NCBI RefSeq assembly: GCF_039566955.1
Contig: NZ_CP154796.1
Location: 4,464,001 to 4,528,000 of the forward strand
Direction: 5' to 3'
DNA: 64,000 nt
DNA from: Micromonospora sp. DSM 45708
Lineage (GTDB): Bacteria > Actinomycetota > Actinomycetes > Mycobacteriales > Micromonosporaceae
Part shown: piece by piece, positions 51,314 through 59,805 of the stretch
How the letters are laid out: every line of letters begins with the position of its first letter
How positions within the stretch are numbered: the first letter of the stretch is position 1
Program-made: the position numbers and the translations under genes
Notes under the pieces: model-generated
Told to the model about the DNA's origin: nothing
Seen by the model: the letters and a program-made list of their open reading frames with translations, nothing else
Databases searched by the model: none

Positions 51314-52057
51314 GTGGATCGTCAACGGCTCAGCGACATCGCGCACTCGCATCATCCGATCGCGGCACCGGTCTCCGGCGTCAACGTCAACCGGCTCCTG
51401 CGCCGGGCGGACCGGCGACCGGCGGCACGCATCCTCGACCTCGGCTGCGGGCGGGCGGCATGGGCCATGCAGGCCCTCGCCCACTACCCGGACGGCCACG
51501 CGGACGGCGTCGACCTCAGCCACCACGCGCTCGAACACGCCGCCGCGGCGGCCGAGGCGCGTGGTCTCGCCGACCGGCTGACGCTGCACGAACGCGACGC
51601 GCGCGCCTACGTGCCGGACGGCGACTACGACCTGGTGCTGTGCGTCGGGTCGACGCACATCTTCGACGGCTTCGCCGGGACGCTGCGGGCCGCCGGCCGG
51701 CACGTCAACCCGGACGGGATCCTGCTGGTCGGCGAGGTCTTCTGGCAGGCTCCGCCGACCCCGGAGGCGCTCGCCGCGCTGGACGCGAAACCGGAGGATC
51801 ACACCGACCTCGCCGGCCTGGTGGACGCCGCCGAGGAGGCCGGCTGGACCCCGGTGTACGCGCACCTCAGCGACGCCGCCGAGTGGGACAGCTACGAATG
51901 GTCGTGGGTCGGCTCGCTCACCGAGTGGGCGCTCGACAACCCCGGTCATCCCGACGCCGCCGAGGCGCTCACGGTCGCCCGGGAGCACCGGGACGGGTGG
52001 TTGCGCGGTTACCGCAACCTGCTGGGTTTCGCGACCCTGGTGCTGCGCCGCACCTGA
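51314..52057 (+). CDS. SAM-dependent methyltransferase (class I)
   Basis: 247 residues from GTG 51314. Rossmann SAM site: ARILDLGCGRAAWAMQAL, then GVDLSHHALEHA (acidic loop to the ribose), ERDARAYVPDGDYDLVLCVGS and NPDGILLVGEVFW. The N-terminal cap has a His cluster (AHSHHPIAAP). The fold fits small-molecule methyltransferases (Methyltransf_25/11); substrate unknown. No Shine-Dalgarno sequence or clear -10 is visible, so the start is less certain. Confidence 0.85.
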   Translation: MDRQRLSDIAHSHHPIAAPVSGVNVNRLLRRADRRPAARILDLGCGRAAWAMQALAHYPDGHADGVDLSHHALEHAAAAAEARGLADRLTLHERDARAYVPDGDYDLVLCVGSTHIFDGFAGTLRAAGRHVNPDGILLVGEVFWQAPPTPEALAALDAKPEDHTDLAGLVDAAEEAGWTPVYAHLSDAAEWDSYEWSWVGSLTEWALDNPGHPDAAEALTVAREHRDGWLRGYRNLLGFATLVLRRT

Positions 52058-52094
52058 GCGCCGGTCGCCGTCGCGGCGGGGACGGGCCGACCGG

Positions 52095-53219
52095 CTAACG
52101 CGGGCCCCGGACGCGCTGGTCCCCGGCGGGGAGACGGCCGTCGCAGCGAACGTCCTTCACGGTGACCGGCCGCCGGAGCATCATCCAGTCCAGCACGGTC
52201 TCCTCCACCGGCCAGCCGTGCACCGCCACCACGCTGTACGGCACCGGCCGGGCCTGCGGGCAGAGGACCTGCGAACGCACGCTCCCGTTGGGCAGGAACC
52301 GGACGACGGCAGCGCGGTCCAGCATGATCGTCGAGGTGTCGGTGACGGTGATCAACGCGCCGAGCACCACCTCCGGGGCGGGCTCGCCGTCCGACGTGGC
52401 GGTGCCGGGGTCCGGTGGGGCGACCTCGACCGCGGTGGTGGGCAGCACCGGCGCCCCCAGGAAGACCGCACCGGTCACCAGCGGAAGCGCGGCGGCGACC
52501 GCGTACGCCAGGCCGTGGGTCACCGCCGGGGCGATCCGCCCGGGGATCGCGCCGGTCAGCAGCACCGTGGCGGCGGGGGGCACCACGAGCAGCACGGCGG
52601 TGCCCGGCTCGTCCGCGTGGAGCGCCGCCCACGCGGCCGGGGCCAGCACGGCGTACTCCAGCACCGCCACGGCCAGCGGAATCGCCACGCCGACCAGGAG
52701 GATCCGGTTCGGCTGGTCCGGATACAGGTAGCGGGTGCGCAGCGCGAGCAGGCAGAGCGCCAGCATCAGCAGGGTCGGCAGGAAGCGGAGCTGCCAGGTG
52801 AGCGCGCCGAGCGCGACCGCCGCGGTGGCCACCCAGCCGGGGGTACGCGCCGTCCAGGAGGCGAGCAGTGACCGGTCCGGGTCGAAGCGCTCAGGGGCGC
52901 TGAGCCGCAGCAGCCGCCCGAGCACCCCGAACGTCAGCACGACCAGGGGGAAGGCCCAGACCAGCGCGATGAGCAGCGCGCTGAGCAGGCCGAGCGGGCT
53001 GACGTACTGCACCAGCAGCAGCATGGTCGACATGTCCTGACGGCTGAGTTGCCACAGCCGCAGCACCAGGAGCAGGACGGGAAACGCGGGGAGGAGCGTC
53101 AGCAGCCACTGCTGCGCCTGCCGCGCCCCGGCCATCCGACGGGGCCGGCCGCTCTTGCCAGGACCGCCGGTGATCCGGAACGTGCCGGGGCCGGCAGTGC
53201 GATCCTCTCCCACGGCCAC
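52095..53219 (-). CDS. Multi-pass membrane protein, function unknown
   Basis: 374 residues from GTG 53219, with GGAGG 7 nt upstream; GTG 53213 is an alternative. A hydrophilic N-terminus of about 30 residues is followed by roughly seven hydrophobic helices (for example LLTLLPAFPVLLLVLRLW, TAVLLVVPPAATVLLTG), then a C-terminal extracytoplasmic-like domain of about 105 residues (VVLGALITVTDTSTIMLDRA, SVVAVHGWPVEETVLDWMM). No transporter signature found. Its first 121 bp overlap the 3' end of the upstream solute-binding-like gene on the same strand, so the two are likely one operon. Confidence 0.75.
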   Translation of the reverse strand: MAVGEDRTAGPGTFRITGGPGKSGRPRRMAGARQAQQWLLTLLPAFPVLLLVLRLWQLSRQDMSTMLLLVQYVSPLGLLSALLIALVWAFPLVVLTFGVLGRLLRLSAPERFDPDRSLLASWTARTPGWVATAAVALGALTWQLRFLPTLLMLALCLLALRTRYLYPDQPNRILLVGVAIPLAVAVLEYAVLAPAAWAALHADEPGTAVLLVVPPAATVLLTGAIPGRIAPAVTHGLAYAVAAALPLVTGAVFLGAPVLPTTAVEVAPPDPGTATSDGEPAPEVVLGALITVTDTSTIMLDRAAVVRFLPNGSVRSQVLCPQARPVPYSVVAVHGWPVEETVLDWMMLRRPVTVKDVRCDGRLPAGDQRVRGPR

Positions 53220-54235
53220 TGCCGTACCTCCACCTTCCTGGGGTCGGGCTGCTGTTGTACCGCGACCGGCTGCGGGAGGTTGTAACGCTGCTGCCAGCGG
53301 AAGTTGGCGTCGTACGCCTGCTCCCAGGCCGAGTTCCGCGGGTTCGTGGCCGAGTCGTGGAGCGCGAGATCCACCAGGTCCCGGAGCGCCTCGTTCGGGC
53401 CGGTGTTGACGCCCCACTTCTCCGCGGCGGACTCGCCGATGTCCCAGTGCCGCAGCGGTTTGGCGTTGCGGAGGGTGACCGGGAAGCGCTGGCCCTCGTC
53501 GCCCGGCTGGTCACCGGTGACGAAGCCGGCGAGGATCGCCGCGTCGCTGCTGACCGCGGTCACCTTGCCGTCGTACAGCTCCTGGACGCACTCGCTGATC
53601 TTGTTGCGGCCGACCGGTCTCGCGCGGGCCTCCCGCAGGCGCGGAATGGCGGTCGAGGTGGTCAGCGTGCAGACGGTGCGGCCGGCCAGGTCCTCCAGGC
53701 TGCTGACCGGGCCGTTGTCGCTGCGCAGCGTCACGACCGACTGCTCGGTCTGGAGGTAGGCGGCGGAGAAGACCGCCCCCTCCTCCTCTTCCCGCTTCTT
53801 CGTGATGCTGTAGGACGCGATCACCATGTCCACGGTGACGAACCCGTCGCGGTCGCGGGCCTGGCGGCGGGCCCGGTCCTCGCTCTCGATCGGCAGGAAC
53901 CTCACCTGGGACCGGTCGAACCCGAGATAGCCGGCGATCAGGTAGGCGATGTCGACGTCGAAGCCCTTCCAGACGTCGTTCGACAGTCGCTGGGAGACGC
54001 CGGGCTGGTCGTCCTTCACGCCGATGAGTAGCTGCGTCTTGCCCTTCAGGCCGGCCCGCTCCATCAGGTCGTCGCGGGTCGGCGGGCCCAGCCGGAGCAC
54101 GATCGGGATCATCGCCGCCGCGAGGAGGGCCAGCACGACCACCAGTCCCACCAGCCGGAGCTGGCGGATCCGGCCGGCCCGCGGCGACGCGCCCGGCGCC
54201 GGCCCGGGAGGCCCCGGCTCGCCTGCCTGATTCAC
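53099..54235 (-). CDS. Extracellular solute-binding protein family 3-like, N-terminally membrane-anchored
   Basis: 378 residues from GTG 54235 with GGGAGGG upstream. The N-terminus has a Pro/Gly-rich cytoplasmic segment, then one TM helix (about 28-46) instead of a cleaved signal or lipobox. The SBP_bac_3 core includes LLIGVKDDQPGVSQR, WKGFDVDIAYLIAGYLGF, VDMVIASYSITKKREEE, SLEDLAGRTVCTLTTST and SSDAAILAGFV, a glutamate/polar-amino-acid binding type. It is probably an anchored sensor or binding component. The last 40 residues after RQWPWER are Arg/Gly/Pro-rich and overlap the next gene, so the functional protein may end earlier. Confidence 0.82.
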   Translation of the reverse strand: MNQAGEPGPPGPAPGASPRAGRIRQLRLVGLVVVLALLAAAMIPIVLRLGPPTRDDLMERAGLKGKTQLLIGVKDDQPGVSQRLSNDVWKGFDVDIAYLIAGYLGFDRSQVRFLPIESEDRARRQARDRDGFVTVDMVIASYSITKKREEEEGAVFSAAYLQTEQSVVTLRSDNGPVSSLEDLAGRTVCTLTTSTAIPRLREARARPVGRNKISECVQELYDGKVTAVSSDAAILAGFVTGDQPGDEGQRFPVTLRNAKPLRHWDIGESAAEKWGVNTGPNEALRDLVDLALHDSATNPRNSAWEQAYDANFRWQQRYNLPQPVAVQQQPDPRKVEVRQWPWERIALPAPARSGSPAVLARAAGPVGWPGRGRRSSGC

Positions 54236-54409
54236 CTGTGCCCTCCCCCGTTACGTCAGCGGCTCCATTGTCGGGTGCGTGGCAAGGCCGTGACGAGCCG
54301 CCGCGACGGTCGGGATGCCGAGCGGCCGGGCGGGGACCTCGCCCCACGGAGATTCACCGCCGATGATGGTCGGCGGTTTTGCCGTCCCATTGATGGTGTC
54401 GGTGCAACT

Positions 54410-54781
54410 ATGGAGGGCGTGGGAACTGCGAAAACAGCGATGCCGTCCATCTCGCCGCTGACCGGCGAGCCGATCAAGCGTGCCGACGCCGAGCGCCTCG
54501 CGGGCGTCCTGAAGGCGTTCGCCGATCCGGCCCGGCTGCGGTTGATCAGTCTGATCCAGTCCGCCCCGCAGGGCGAGGCGTCGGTGAGCGACCTGACCGC
54601 TCCGCTCGGGCTGTCCCAGCCGACGGTGAGCCATCACCTGCGCATCCTCACCGAGGCCGGGCTGCTCGAACGCGAGAAGCGCGGGGTCTGGGCGTACTAC
54701 CGGGTGGTGCCGTCCGCGATCGCCGCCATCGCCGACCTGCTGACCCCGCCCCGCAAGCGGGCGACGAAGAAGGCCCGCTGA
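54410..54781 (+). CDS. ArsR-family regulator
   Basis: About 123 residues from ATG 54410; ATG 54440 is an alternative and no clear RBS is seen for either. HTH: LAGVLKAFADPARLRLISLI, SVSDLTAPLGLSQPTVSHHL and RILTEAGLLEREKRGVWAYY, a typical SmtB/ArsR fold. Cys residues for metal sensing are absent. It diverges from the solute-binding-like operon, which it may control. Confidence 0.88.
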   Translation: MEGVGTAKTAMPSISPLTGEPIKRADAERLAGVLKAFADPARLRLISLIQSAPQGEASVSDLTAPLGLSQPTVSHHLRILTEAGLLEREKRGVWAYYRVVPSAIAAIADLLTPPRKRATKKAR

Positions 54782-55053
54782 GGGACCGCCGGTAGGACCA
54801 GCCGCGTCCATCGGCCGTCGCGCAGGTCGCCGATCCCGAGCAGGGCGCCGTCCGCTCGGCCAGCAGTTCGCGGGCGGTGAGCGGCTCCCTGCCGAGCCGC
54901 TGCCGCCCGCGCTGCCCCCCTGGAGAGTCGCTCGACCGCTCCGGGCGACGGGTCGCGCCGACGTCTGCCCGGTCCGTGCCCGGAGCGCCGGCCCGGATGC
55001 CCGGCCGCTGACCACTGCCCAGTCGACATCGATGTGTTCTAATTACTCACGTC

Positions 55054-55071
55054 GATGTTTGCGATAACATC
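55054..55071. promoter_or_regulatory. LacI-type operator-like dyad upstream of GH54 gene
   Basis: GATGTT-TGCGAT-AACATC; the inner TGTTTGCGATAACA matches TGTTAGCGCTAACA, which I take as a LacI-type consensus, at 12 of 14 positions. Confidence 0.5.
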
Positions 55072-55171
55072 AGCGACCGGTATGCCACCACCGAGGCACC
55101 TCCGAAAGCGCCGCCTCGTGTCGGGCCGACCACCTCGCGCACCGCACGGGCGGCCGAGTGCGCGCAGCGGG

Positions 55172-55185
55172 TGTTAGCGCTTCAC
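55172..55185. promoter_or_regulatory. LacI-type operator-like half-palindrome
   Basis: TGTTAGCGCTTCAC, sharing the 10-mer TGTTAGCGCT exactly with the site at 56815, 76 nt before the GH54 start. Confidence 0.45.
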
Positions 55186-55260
55186 CGACGGTCACCACCA
55201 CCCGTGAGGCTCCGCGCCGGTACGGACGGCCCCGGAGCCCTGCGCCTCCGAGGAGCCGTC

Positions 55261-56781
55261 ATGGCCATCCCCCGTCCCCGACCCCTCCGATCCGGACGAC
55301 CACGCCTGTTGCCCGCCGCCCTCGCCGTCGTCCTGGCCGCCGGCGGCATCGCCCTGACCACCCAGACCCGGACGGCGGTCGCCGCCCCCGGGCCGGGCTC
55401 CGTCGTGGGCGTGCAGTCGGGCCGCTGTGTGGACGTACCGAACGGCAGCACCACCAACGGCACCCAGGTGCAGCTGTACGACTGCACCGGCGCGGCGGCG
55501 CAGACCTGGACCTACACGTCGGCGCGACAGTTCACGGTCTACGGGAACAAGTGCCTGGATGCCAACGGCCGGGGCACCAGCCCGGGCACCGCCGTGATCA
55601 TCTGGGACTGCAACGGCCAGTCCAACCAGCAGTGGACCGTCAACGGCGACGGCACCATCACCGGCCAGCAGTCCGGGCTCTGCCTGGACGCCAACGCCGC
55701 CGGCACCGCCAACGGCACGAAGCTGATCCTGTGGACCTGCAACGGCCAGGCCAACCAGCGGTGGACCACCTCCACCACGCCGTCGTCCCCGCCACCCACC
55801 TCACCGCCCCCGGCCGGCGGCCGGCCGTGCGACATCTACGCCGCGGGCGGTACGCCCTGCGTGGCGGCGCACAGCACCACCCGCGCGCTGTTCTCGGCGT
55901 ACGGCGGCAACCTCTACCAGGTCCGCCGCTCGTCGGACAGCGCCACCCGGAACACCGGCGTGCTCAGCACCGGCGGCTCCGCCGACGCCGCCGGCCAGGA
56001 CGCGTTCTGCGGCGGCACGACCTGCGTGATCACGGTCGTCTACGACCAGTCGGGACGCGGCAACGACCTGTGGTACCAGGGCTCCGCGCAGGTCCCCGGC
56101 TCCTCCTCCAGCCGGCCCGCGACCGCGACCAGCGAGGCGCTGACAGTCGGTGGCGCGAAGGCGTACTCGCTCTACATCAACCCCGGCAACAGCTACTGGC
56201 GGGACGGTCACCTGACCGGTGTCCCCACCGGCAGCGCGCCCGAGGGCATGTACATGGTCACCAGCGGCACGCACGTCAACAGCGGCTGCTGCTTCGACTA
56301 CGGCAACAGCGAGACCACCCGCAGCGCGGACGCCGCCGGCGCGATGGACGCGATCAACTTCAGCACGAGCTGCTGGTTCGGCGGCTGCTCCGGCAGCGGC
56401 CCCTGGGTCCAGGCCGACCTGGAATGGGGCCTCTTCCCCGGCGGCAGCTCGTCCTGGAACCCCAACCAGCGCGCCTTCACCAGCAAGTTCGTCACCGCCA
56501 CGCTGAAGAACAACGGCACCTCACGGTTCGCCATCAAGGGCAGCAACGCCCAGTCCGGCAACCTCTACACGCTCTACGACGGCTCGCTGCCACCCGGCTA
56601 CAGCCCGATGAAGAAGCAGGGCGCGATCATCCTGGGCAGCGGCGGCGACTGCTGCAAGCCCGGTGGTGGCGCCAACCTGAGCGCCGGCACGTTCTACGAG
56701 GGCGCCATGGTCGCCGGCTATCCGTCCGACGCGACCGAGAACGCGGTCCAGGCCGACGTCGTGGCCGCCGGCTACCGCTGA
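55261..56781 (+). CDS. Secreted CBM13-GH54 alpha-L-arabinofuranosidase
   Basis: 506 residues from ATG 55261 with GAGGAG upstream. A signal peptide (ends about AVAA, residue 42) is followed by a ricin-B/CBM13 trefoil (about 46-175: [15 protein letters not shown], three QxW-like repeats QTW, QQW, QRW) and a Ser/Pro linker. The GH54 arabinofuranosidase-B catalytic domain (about 188-506) starts RPCDIYAAGGTPCVAAHSTT and contains VYDQSGRGNDLW; ADLEWGLF includes Glu388 as the likely nucleophile. It removes arabinose side chains from arabinoxylan or arabinan. First gene of a four-gene set of secreted hemicellulases. The C-terminal arabinose-binding CBM42 of fungal AbfB is absent, replaced by N-terminal CBM13. 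Confidence 0.9.
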   Translation: MAIPRPRPLRSGRPRLLPAALAVVLAAGGIALTTQTRTAVAAPGPGSVVGVQSGRCVDVPNGSTTNGTQVQLYDCTGAAAQTWTYTSARQFTVYGNKCLDANGRGTSPGTAVIIWDCNGQSNQQWTVNGDGTITGQQSGLCLDANAAGTANGTKLILWTCNGQANQRWTTSTTPSSPPPTSPPPAGGRPCDIYAAGGTPCVAAHSTTRALFSAYGGNLYQVRRSSDSATRNTGVLSTGGSADAAGQDAFCGGTTCVITVVYDQSGRGNDLWYQGSAQVPGSSSSRPATATSEALTVGGAKAYSLYINPGNSYWRDGHLTGVPTGSAPEGMYMVTSGTHVNSGCCFDYGNSETTRSADAAGAMDAINFSTSCWFGGCSGSGPWVQADLEWGLFPGGSSSWNPNQRAFTSKFVTATLKNNGTSRFAIKGSNAQSGNLYTLYDGSLPPGYSPMKKQGAIILGSGGDCCKPGGGANLSAGTFYEGAMVAGYPSDATENAVQADVVAAGYR

Positions 56782-56813
56782 GACCACCCGCACCCCCACC
56801 GGAAAGGACACCA

Positions 56814-58592
56814 ATGTTAGCGCTATCAAGGAAGCCTGGTAGCCGTGGTCGGCGCAGGCTCGCGCTGATCGCCAGCCTGCTCGCGATGATCGGGCTGTTC
56901 CCGGCGATCGCCCGGGCGGACAACCCGATCGTGCAGACGATCTACACCGCCGATCCGGCGCCGCTTGTCTACAACGGCCGGGTCTACCTCTACACCGGCC
57001 ACGACGAGGACAACTCGACCTGGTTCACCATGAAGGAGTGGCGGGTCTACTCGTCCGACGACATGGTCAACTGGACCGACCACGGTTCCCCGCTCAACCT
57101 CGCCACCTTCAGCTGGGCCAAGCAGGACGCGTGGGCCGGCCAGGCGGTCTACCGCAACGGCAAGTTCTACTGGTACGTACCCATGGTCGTGCGGGCGACC
57201 GGCCAGATGGGCATCGGGGTGGCGGTCGCCGACAGCCCGACCGGCCCGTTCCGGGACGCCATCGGCCGCCCGCTGGTGAGCAACGGCGAGATCGACCCCA
57301 CCGTGTTCATCGACGACGACGGCCAGGCGTACCTCTACTGGGGCAACCCGCACCTGTGGTACGTGAAGCTGAACGCGGACATGACCTCGTACTCGGGCAG
57401 CCCGACGCAGATCCCGCTGACCACCGCGGGCTTCGGCACCCGGACCGGGGACGCGAACCGGCCGACCCTGTTCGAGGAGGGTCCCTGGGTCTACAAGCGC
57501 AACAACCTCTACTACCTGGTCTACGCGGCCAAGTGCTGCTCGGAGTTCATCGCCTACTCCACGGCGCCCGGCCCGCTGGGGCCGTGGACCTACCGCGGGA
57601 CGGTCATGCCCACCCAGGGCAGCAGCTTCACCAACCACCCCGGGATCGTCGACTTCAAGGGCGGTTCCTACTTCTTCTACCACAACGGCGCGTTGCCGGG
57701 CGGCGGTGGTTTCACCCGGTCGGTGGCGGTGGAGAAGTTCTCCTACGGATCGGACGGCTCGATCCCGACGATGTCCATGACCACCACGGGCGCCCCGCAG
57801 GTCGGCACGCTGAACCCGTACGTCCGGCAGGAGGCCGAGACGATCGCCTGGGGGCAGGGCGTCGAGACCGAGGTGGCCAGCGGCGGCGGGATGAACGTCG
57901 GCTACATCGACAACGGGGACTACATCAAGGTCAAGGGCGTGGCGTTCGGGACCGGCGCGACCTCGTACACCGCGCGGGTGGCCTCCGCGGCTAGCGGCGG
58001 CACCATCGAGCTGCGCCTGGACGGCACCGGCGGCCCGCTGGTGGGCACCTGCCGGGTGTCCGGCACCGGCGGCTGGCAGACCTGGACCGACACCACCTGC
58101 CCGGTCAGCGGCGCCACCGGCACCCACGACCTCTACCTGCGGTTCACCGGCGGCAGCGGCTCGCTGTTCAACCTCGACCACTGGCGGTTCACCTCCGGTA
58201 GCAGCACCCCGCCGCCCACCACCGCGCCGCCGACGACCCCGCCGCCCACCACTGCCCCGCCCACCACTGCCCCGCCGACCACGCCGCCGCCGACCGCCGG
58301 CGCCTGCGCCGCCAGCTACCGCACCACCAGCACCTGGTCCGGCGGCTTCCAGGGCGAGGTGACGGTCACCGCCGGCGCCTCGGCGATCAACGGCTGGACG
58401 GTGGGCTGGAACCTGGCCGGCGGCCAGAGCATCAGCCAGATCTGGGGCGGGACGCTGAGCACCAGCGGCGCCACGGCGACGGTGCGCAACGTGTCGTACA
58501 ACGGCTCGGTGCCGGCCGCCGGCTCGACCACGTTCGGCTTCCTGGCGAACGGCACGCCGTCGACGCCGACCTTCACCTGCACCAGCCCCTGA
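56814..58592 (+). CDS. Secreted GH43-CBM6-CBM2 arabinoxylan-active enzyme
   Basis: 592 residues from ATG 56814 (GGAAAGGA 5 nt upstream). After the signal peptide (ends about ARA, residue 35) comes a GH43 five-bladed propeller with Asp47 (TADPAPLV, base), Asp161 (EIDPTVF, pKa modulator) and Glu222 (FEEGPW, acid). A CBM6 follows (about 338-462: RQEAETIAWGQGVETE, GYIDNGDYIKVKG), then a Thr/Pro linker of about 30 residues and a CBM2-like cellulose-binding domain (about 497-592). This layout suits an arabinofuranosidase/xylosidase docked on plant cell walls. A LacI-type operator-like sequence overlaps its start codon. Confidence 0.92.
   Translation: MLALSRKPGSRGRRRLALIASLLAMIGLFPAIARADNPIVQTIYTADPAPLVYNGRVYLYTGHDEDNSTWFTMKEWRVYSSDDMVNWTDHGSPLNLATFSWAKQDAWAGQAVYRNGKFYWYVPMVVRATGQMGIGVAVADSPTGPFRDAIGRPLVSNGEIDPTVFIDDDGQAYLYWGNPHLWYVKLNADMTSYSGSPTQIPLTTAGFGTRTGDANRPTLFEEGPWVYKRNNLYYLVYAAKCCSEFIAYSTAPGPLGPWTYRGTVMPTQGSSFTNHPGIVDFKGGSYFFYHNGALPGGGGFTRSVAVEKFSYGSDGSIPTMSMTTTGAPQVGTLNPYVRQEAETIAWGQGVETEVASGGGMNVGYIDNGDYIKVKGVAFGTGATSYTARVASAASGGTIELRLDGTGGPLVGTCRVSGTGGWQTWTDTTCPVSGATGTHDLYLRFTGGSGSLFNLDHWRFTSGSSTPPPTTAPPTTPPPTTAPPTTAPPTTPPPTAGACAASYRTTSTWSGGFQGEVTVTAGASAINGWTVGWNLAGGQSISQIWGGTLSTSGATATVRNVSYNGSVPAAGSTTFGFLANGTPSTPTFTCTSP
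56815..56828. promoter_or_regulatory. LacI-type operator-like palindrome overlapping the GH43 start
   Basis: TGTTAGCGCTATCA, one mismatch from the palindrome TGTTAGCGCTAACA, begins on the second base of the start codon; bound repressor could act as a roadblock. Confidence 0.5.
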
Positions 58593-58603
58593 GAGGAGCA
58601 GTC

Positions 58604-59725
58604 ATGCGTACCAGGACAGGATGGCTCGCCGCGGTCGCGGCGCTGGCCATGGCAGTCGCCGGCGTACTGGTTCCGGCCGGGCCGGCCGGAGCCGAGTCCA
58701 ACGGCGGAGTACGGGTGATGCCGCTCGGTGACTCGATCACCGAGGGCACCCAGGTCCCGGGCGGCTACCGGATCGGGCTGTGGCAGCGGCTCGCCGCCGG
58801 CGGCTACCGGGTCGACTTCGTCGGCTCCCAGTTCAACGGACCCGGCAACCTCGGCGACCACGACCACGAGGGCCACCCGGGCTGGCGGATCGACCAGATC
58901 GACGCCAACATCACCGGCTGGCTCAACACCTACCAGCCGCGCACCGTGCTGCTGCACATCGGCACCAACGACATCCTCCAGAACTACAACGTCTCCACCG
59001 CGCCGAACCGGCTCTCCACGTTGATCGACCGGATCACCGCGACGGCGCCCAACGCCGACGTGTTCGTCGCGCAGATCATCCCGTTGGCCAACGCCGGCCA
59101 GGAGTCGGCGGTACGCACCTTCAACGCCGCCATCCCGGGCATCGTGCAGTCCAAGGTGAACGCCGGCAAGCACGTCCACCTGGTCGACCAGCACTCGGCG
59201 CTGACCACCGCCGACCTGATCGACGGCATCCACCCGACCGCCACCGGCTACGACAAGATGGCCGCCGTCTGGTACGCCACGGTGCAGTCGGTGTCCGGCA
59301 GCGTCGGCACCCCGGGCACCGGCGGCGGCACCTACCAGAACGTGCAACTGGTCGGTACCGGCTCGGGCCGGTGCCTGGACGTGCCGAACGGCAGCACCAC
59401 CAACGGCACCCAGGTGCAGTTGTACGACTGCTGGGGCGGCACCATGCAGCGCTGGACGTACACCGCGGGCAAGCAGTTGCAGGTGCTGGGCAACAAGTGC
59501 CTGGACGCGAACGGGCGCGGAACCGCGAACGGCACCGCGGTCATCATCTGGGACTGCAACGGCCAGGCCAACCAGCAGTGGAACGTCAACGCCAACGGCA
59601 CCATCAGCGGCGTGCAGTCCGGCCGCTGCCTGGACGCGGCCGGCTACGGCACCACCAACGGCACACGGATCAACCTGTGGGACTGCCACGGCGGCTCCAA
59701 CCAGTTGTGGAGCACCCGCAGCTGA
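58604..59725 (+). CDS. Secreted SGNH esterase with CBM13 (CE3-like acetylxylan esterase)
   Basis: 373 residues. The signal peptide ends about AGA (residue 30). SGNH blocks: Ser44 (PLGDSITEG), Gly in block II, Asn122 (IGTND) and Asp207-x-x-His210 (DGIHP), close to CE3 acetylxylan esterases. Residues about 246-373 are a CBM13 trefoil whose sequence is nearly the same as that in the GH54 gene. It starts 11 nt after the GH43 stop with GAGAGGAG as RBS, so it is co-transcribed. Role: deacetylation of xylan, helping the arabinofuranosidases. Confidence 0.9.
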   Translation: MRTRTGWLAAVAALAMAVAGVLVPAGPAGAESNGGVRVMPLGDSITEGTQVPGGYRIGLWQRLAAGGYRVDFVGSQFNGPGNLGDHDHEGHPGWRIDQIDANITGWLNTYQPRTVLLHIGTNDILQNYNVSTAPNRLSTLIDRITATAPNADVFVAQIIPLANAGQESAVRTFNAAIPGIVQSKVNAGKHVHLVDQHSALTTADLIDGIHPTATGYDKMAAVWYATVQSVSGSVGTPGTGGGTYQNVQLVGTGSGRCLDVPNGSTTNGTQVQLYDCWGGTMQRWTYTAGKQLQVLGNKCLDANGRGTANGTAVIIWDCNGQANQQWNVNANGTISGVQSGRCLDAAGYGTTNGTRINLWDCHGGSNQLWSTRS

Positions 59726-59733
59726 GGTGCACG

Positions 59734-59777
59734 GCGGGGCCCTCTCTTGACGCCTCCGGTAGAGGAGGGGGCCCCGC
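59734..59777 (+). terminator. Hairpin terminator between two hemicellulase genes
   Basis: A stem of about 15 bp (59734-59748 with 59763-59777), with two internal G-T wobbles, encloses 14 nt. It probably limits read-through into the esterase gene at 59806. Confidence 0.7.
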
Positions 59778-59805
59778 TTCACACTCTTTGAGGAAGGAGT
59801 ACGTC

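Larger units (their letters stand above)
54782..55260. other. 479-bp region without a convincing gene; regulatory region of the hemicellulase genes
   Basis: Open frames here lack plausible starts or protein-like composition. From about 55020 to 55190 the DNA carries several dyads: ACATCGATGT (55026-55035), GATGTT-N6-AACATC (55054-55071) and TGTTAGCGCT (55172-55181). These probably form the control region for the downstream glycoside hydrolases. Between 54782 and 55000 I see nothing I can name with confidence. Confidence 0.5.

Noticed and set aside
52059..52095. Terminator between methyltransferase and membrane-protein genes
   Set aside because: Only 8-bp arms (52059-52066 and 52088-52095) around 21 nt; not convincing.
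54697..55029. Minus-strand frame with a protein-like patch (LLGIGDLRDGRWTRLVLPAVP)
   Set aside because: Could be a gene remnant, but it is too short, overlaps the ArsR gene and has no continuing homologous frame, so not called.
58210..58300. Possible CRISPR-like or satellite repeat (CCGCC/ACCACC tract)
   Set aside because: It encodes the Thr/Pro linker of the GH43 enzyme, with no spacers.
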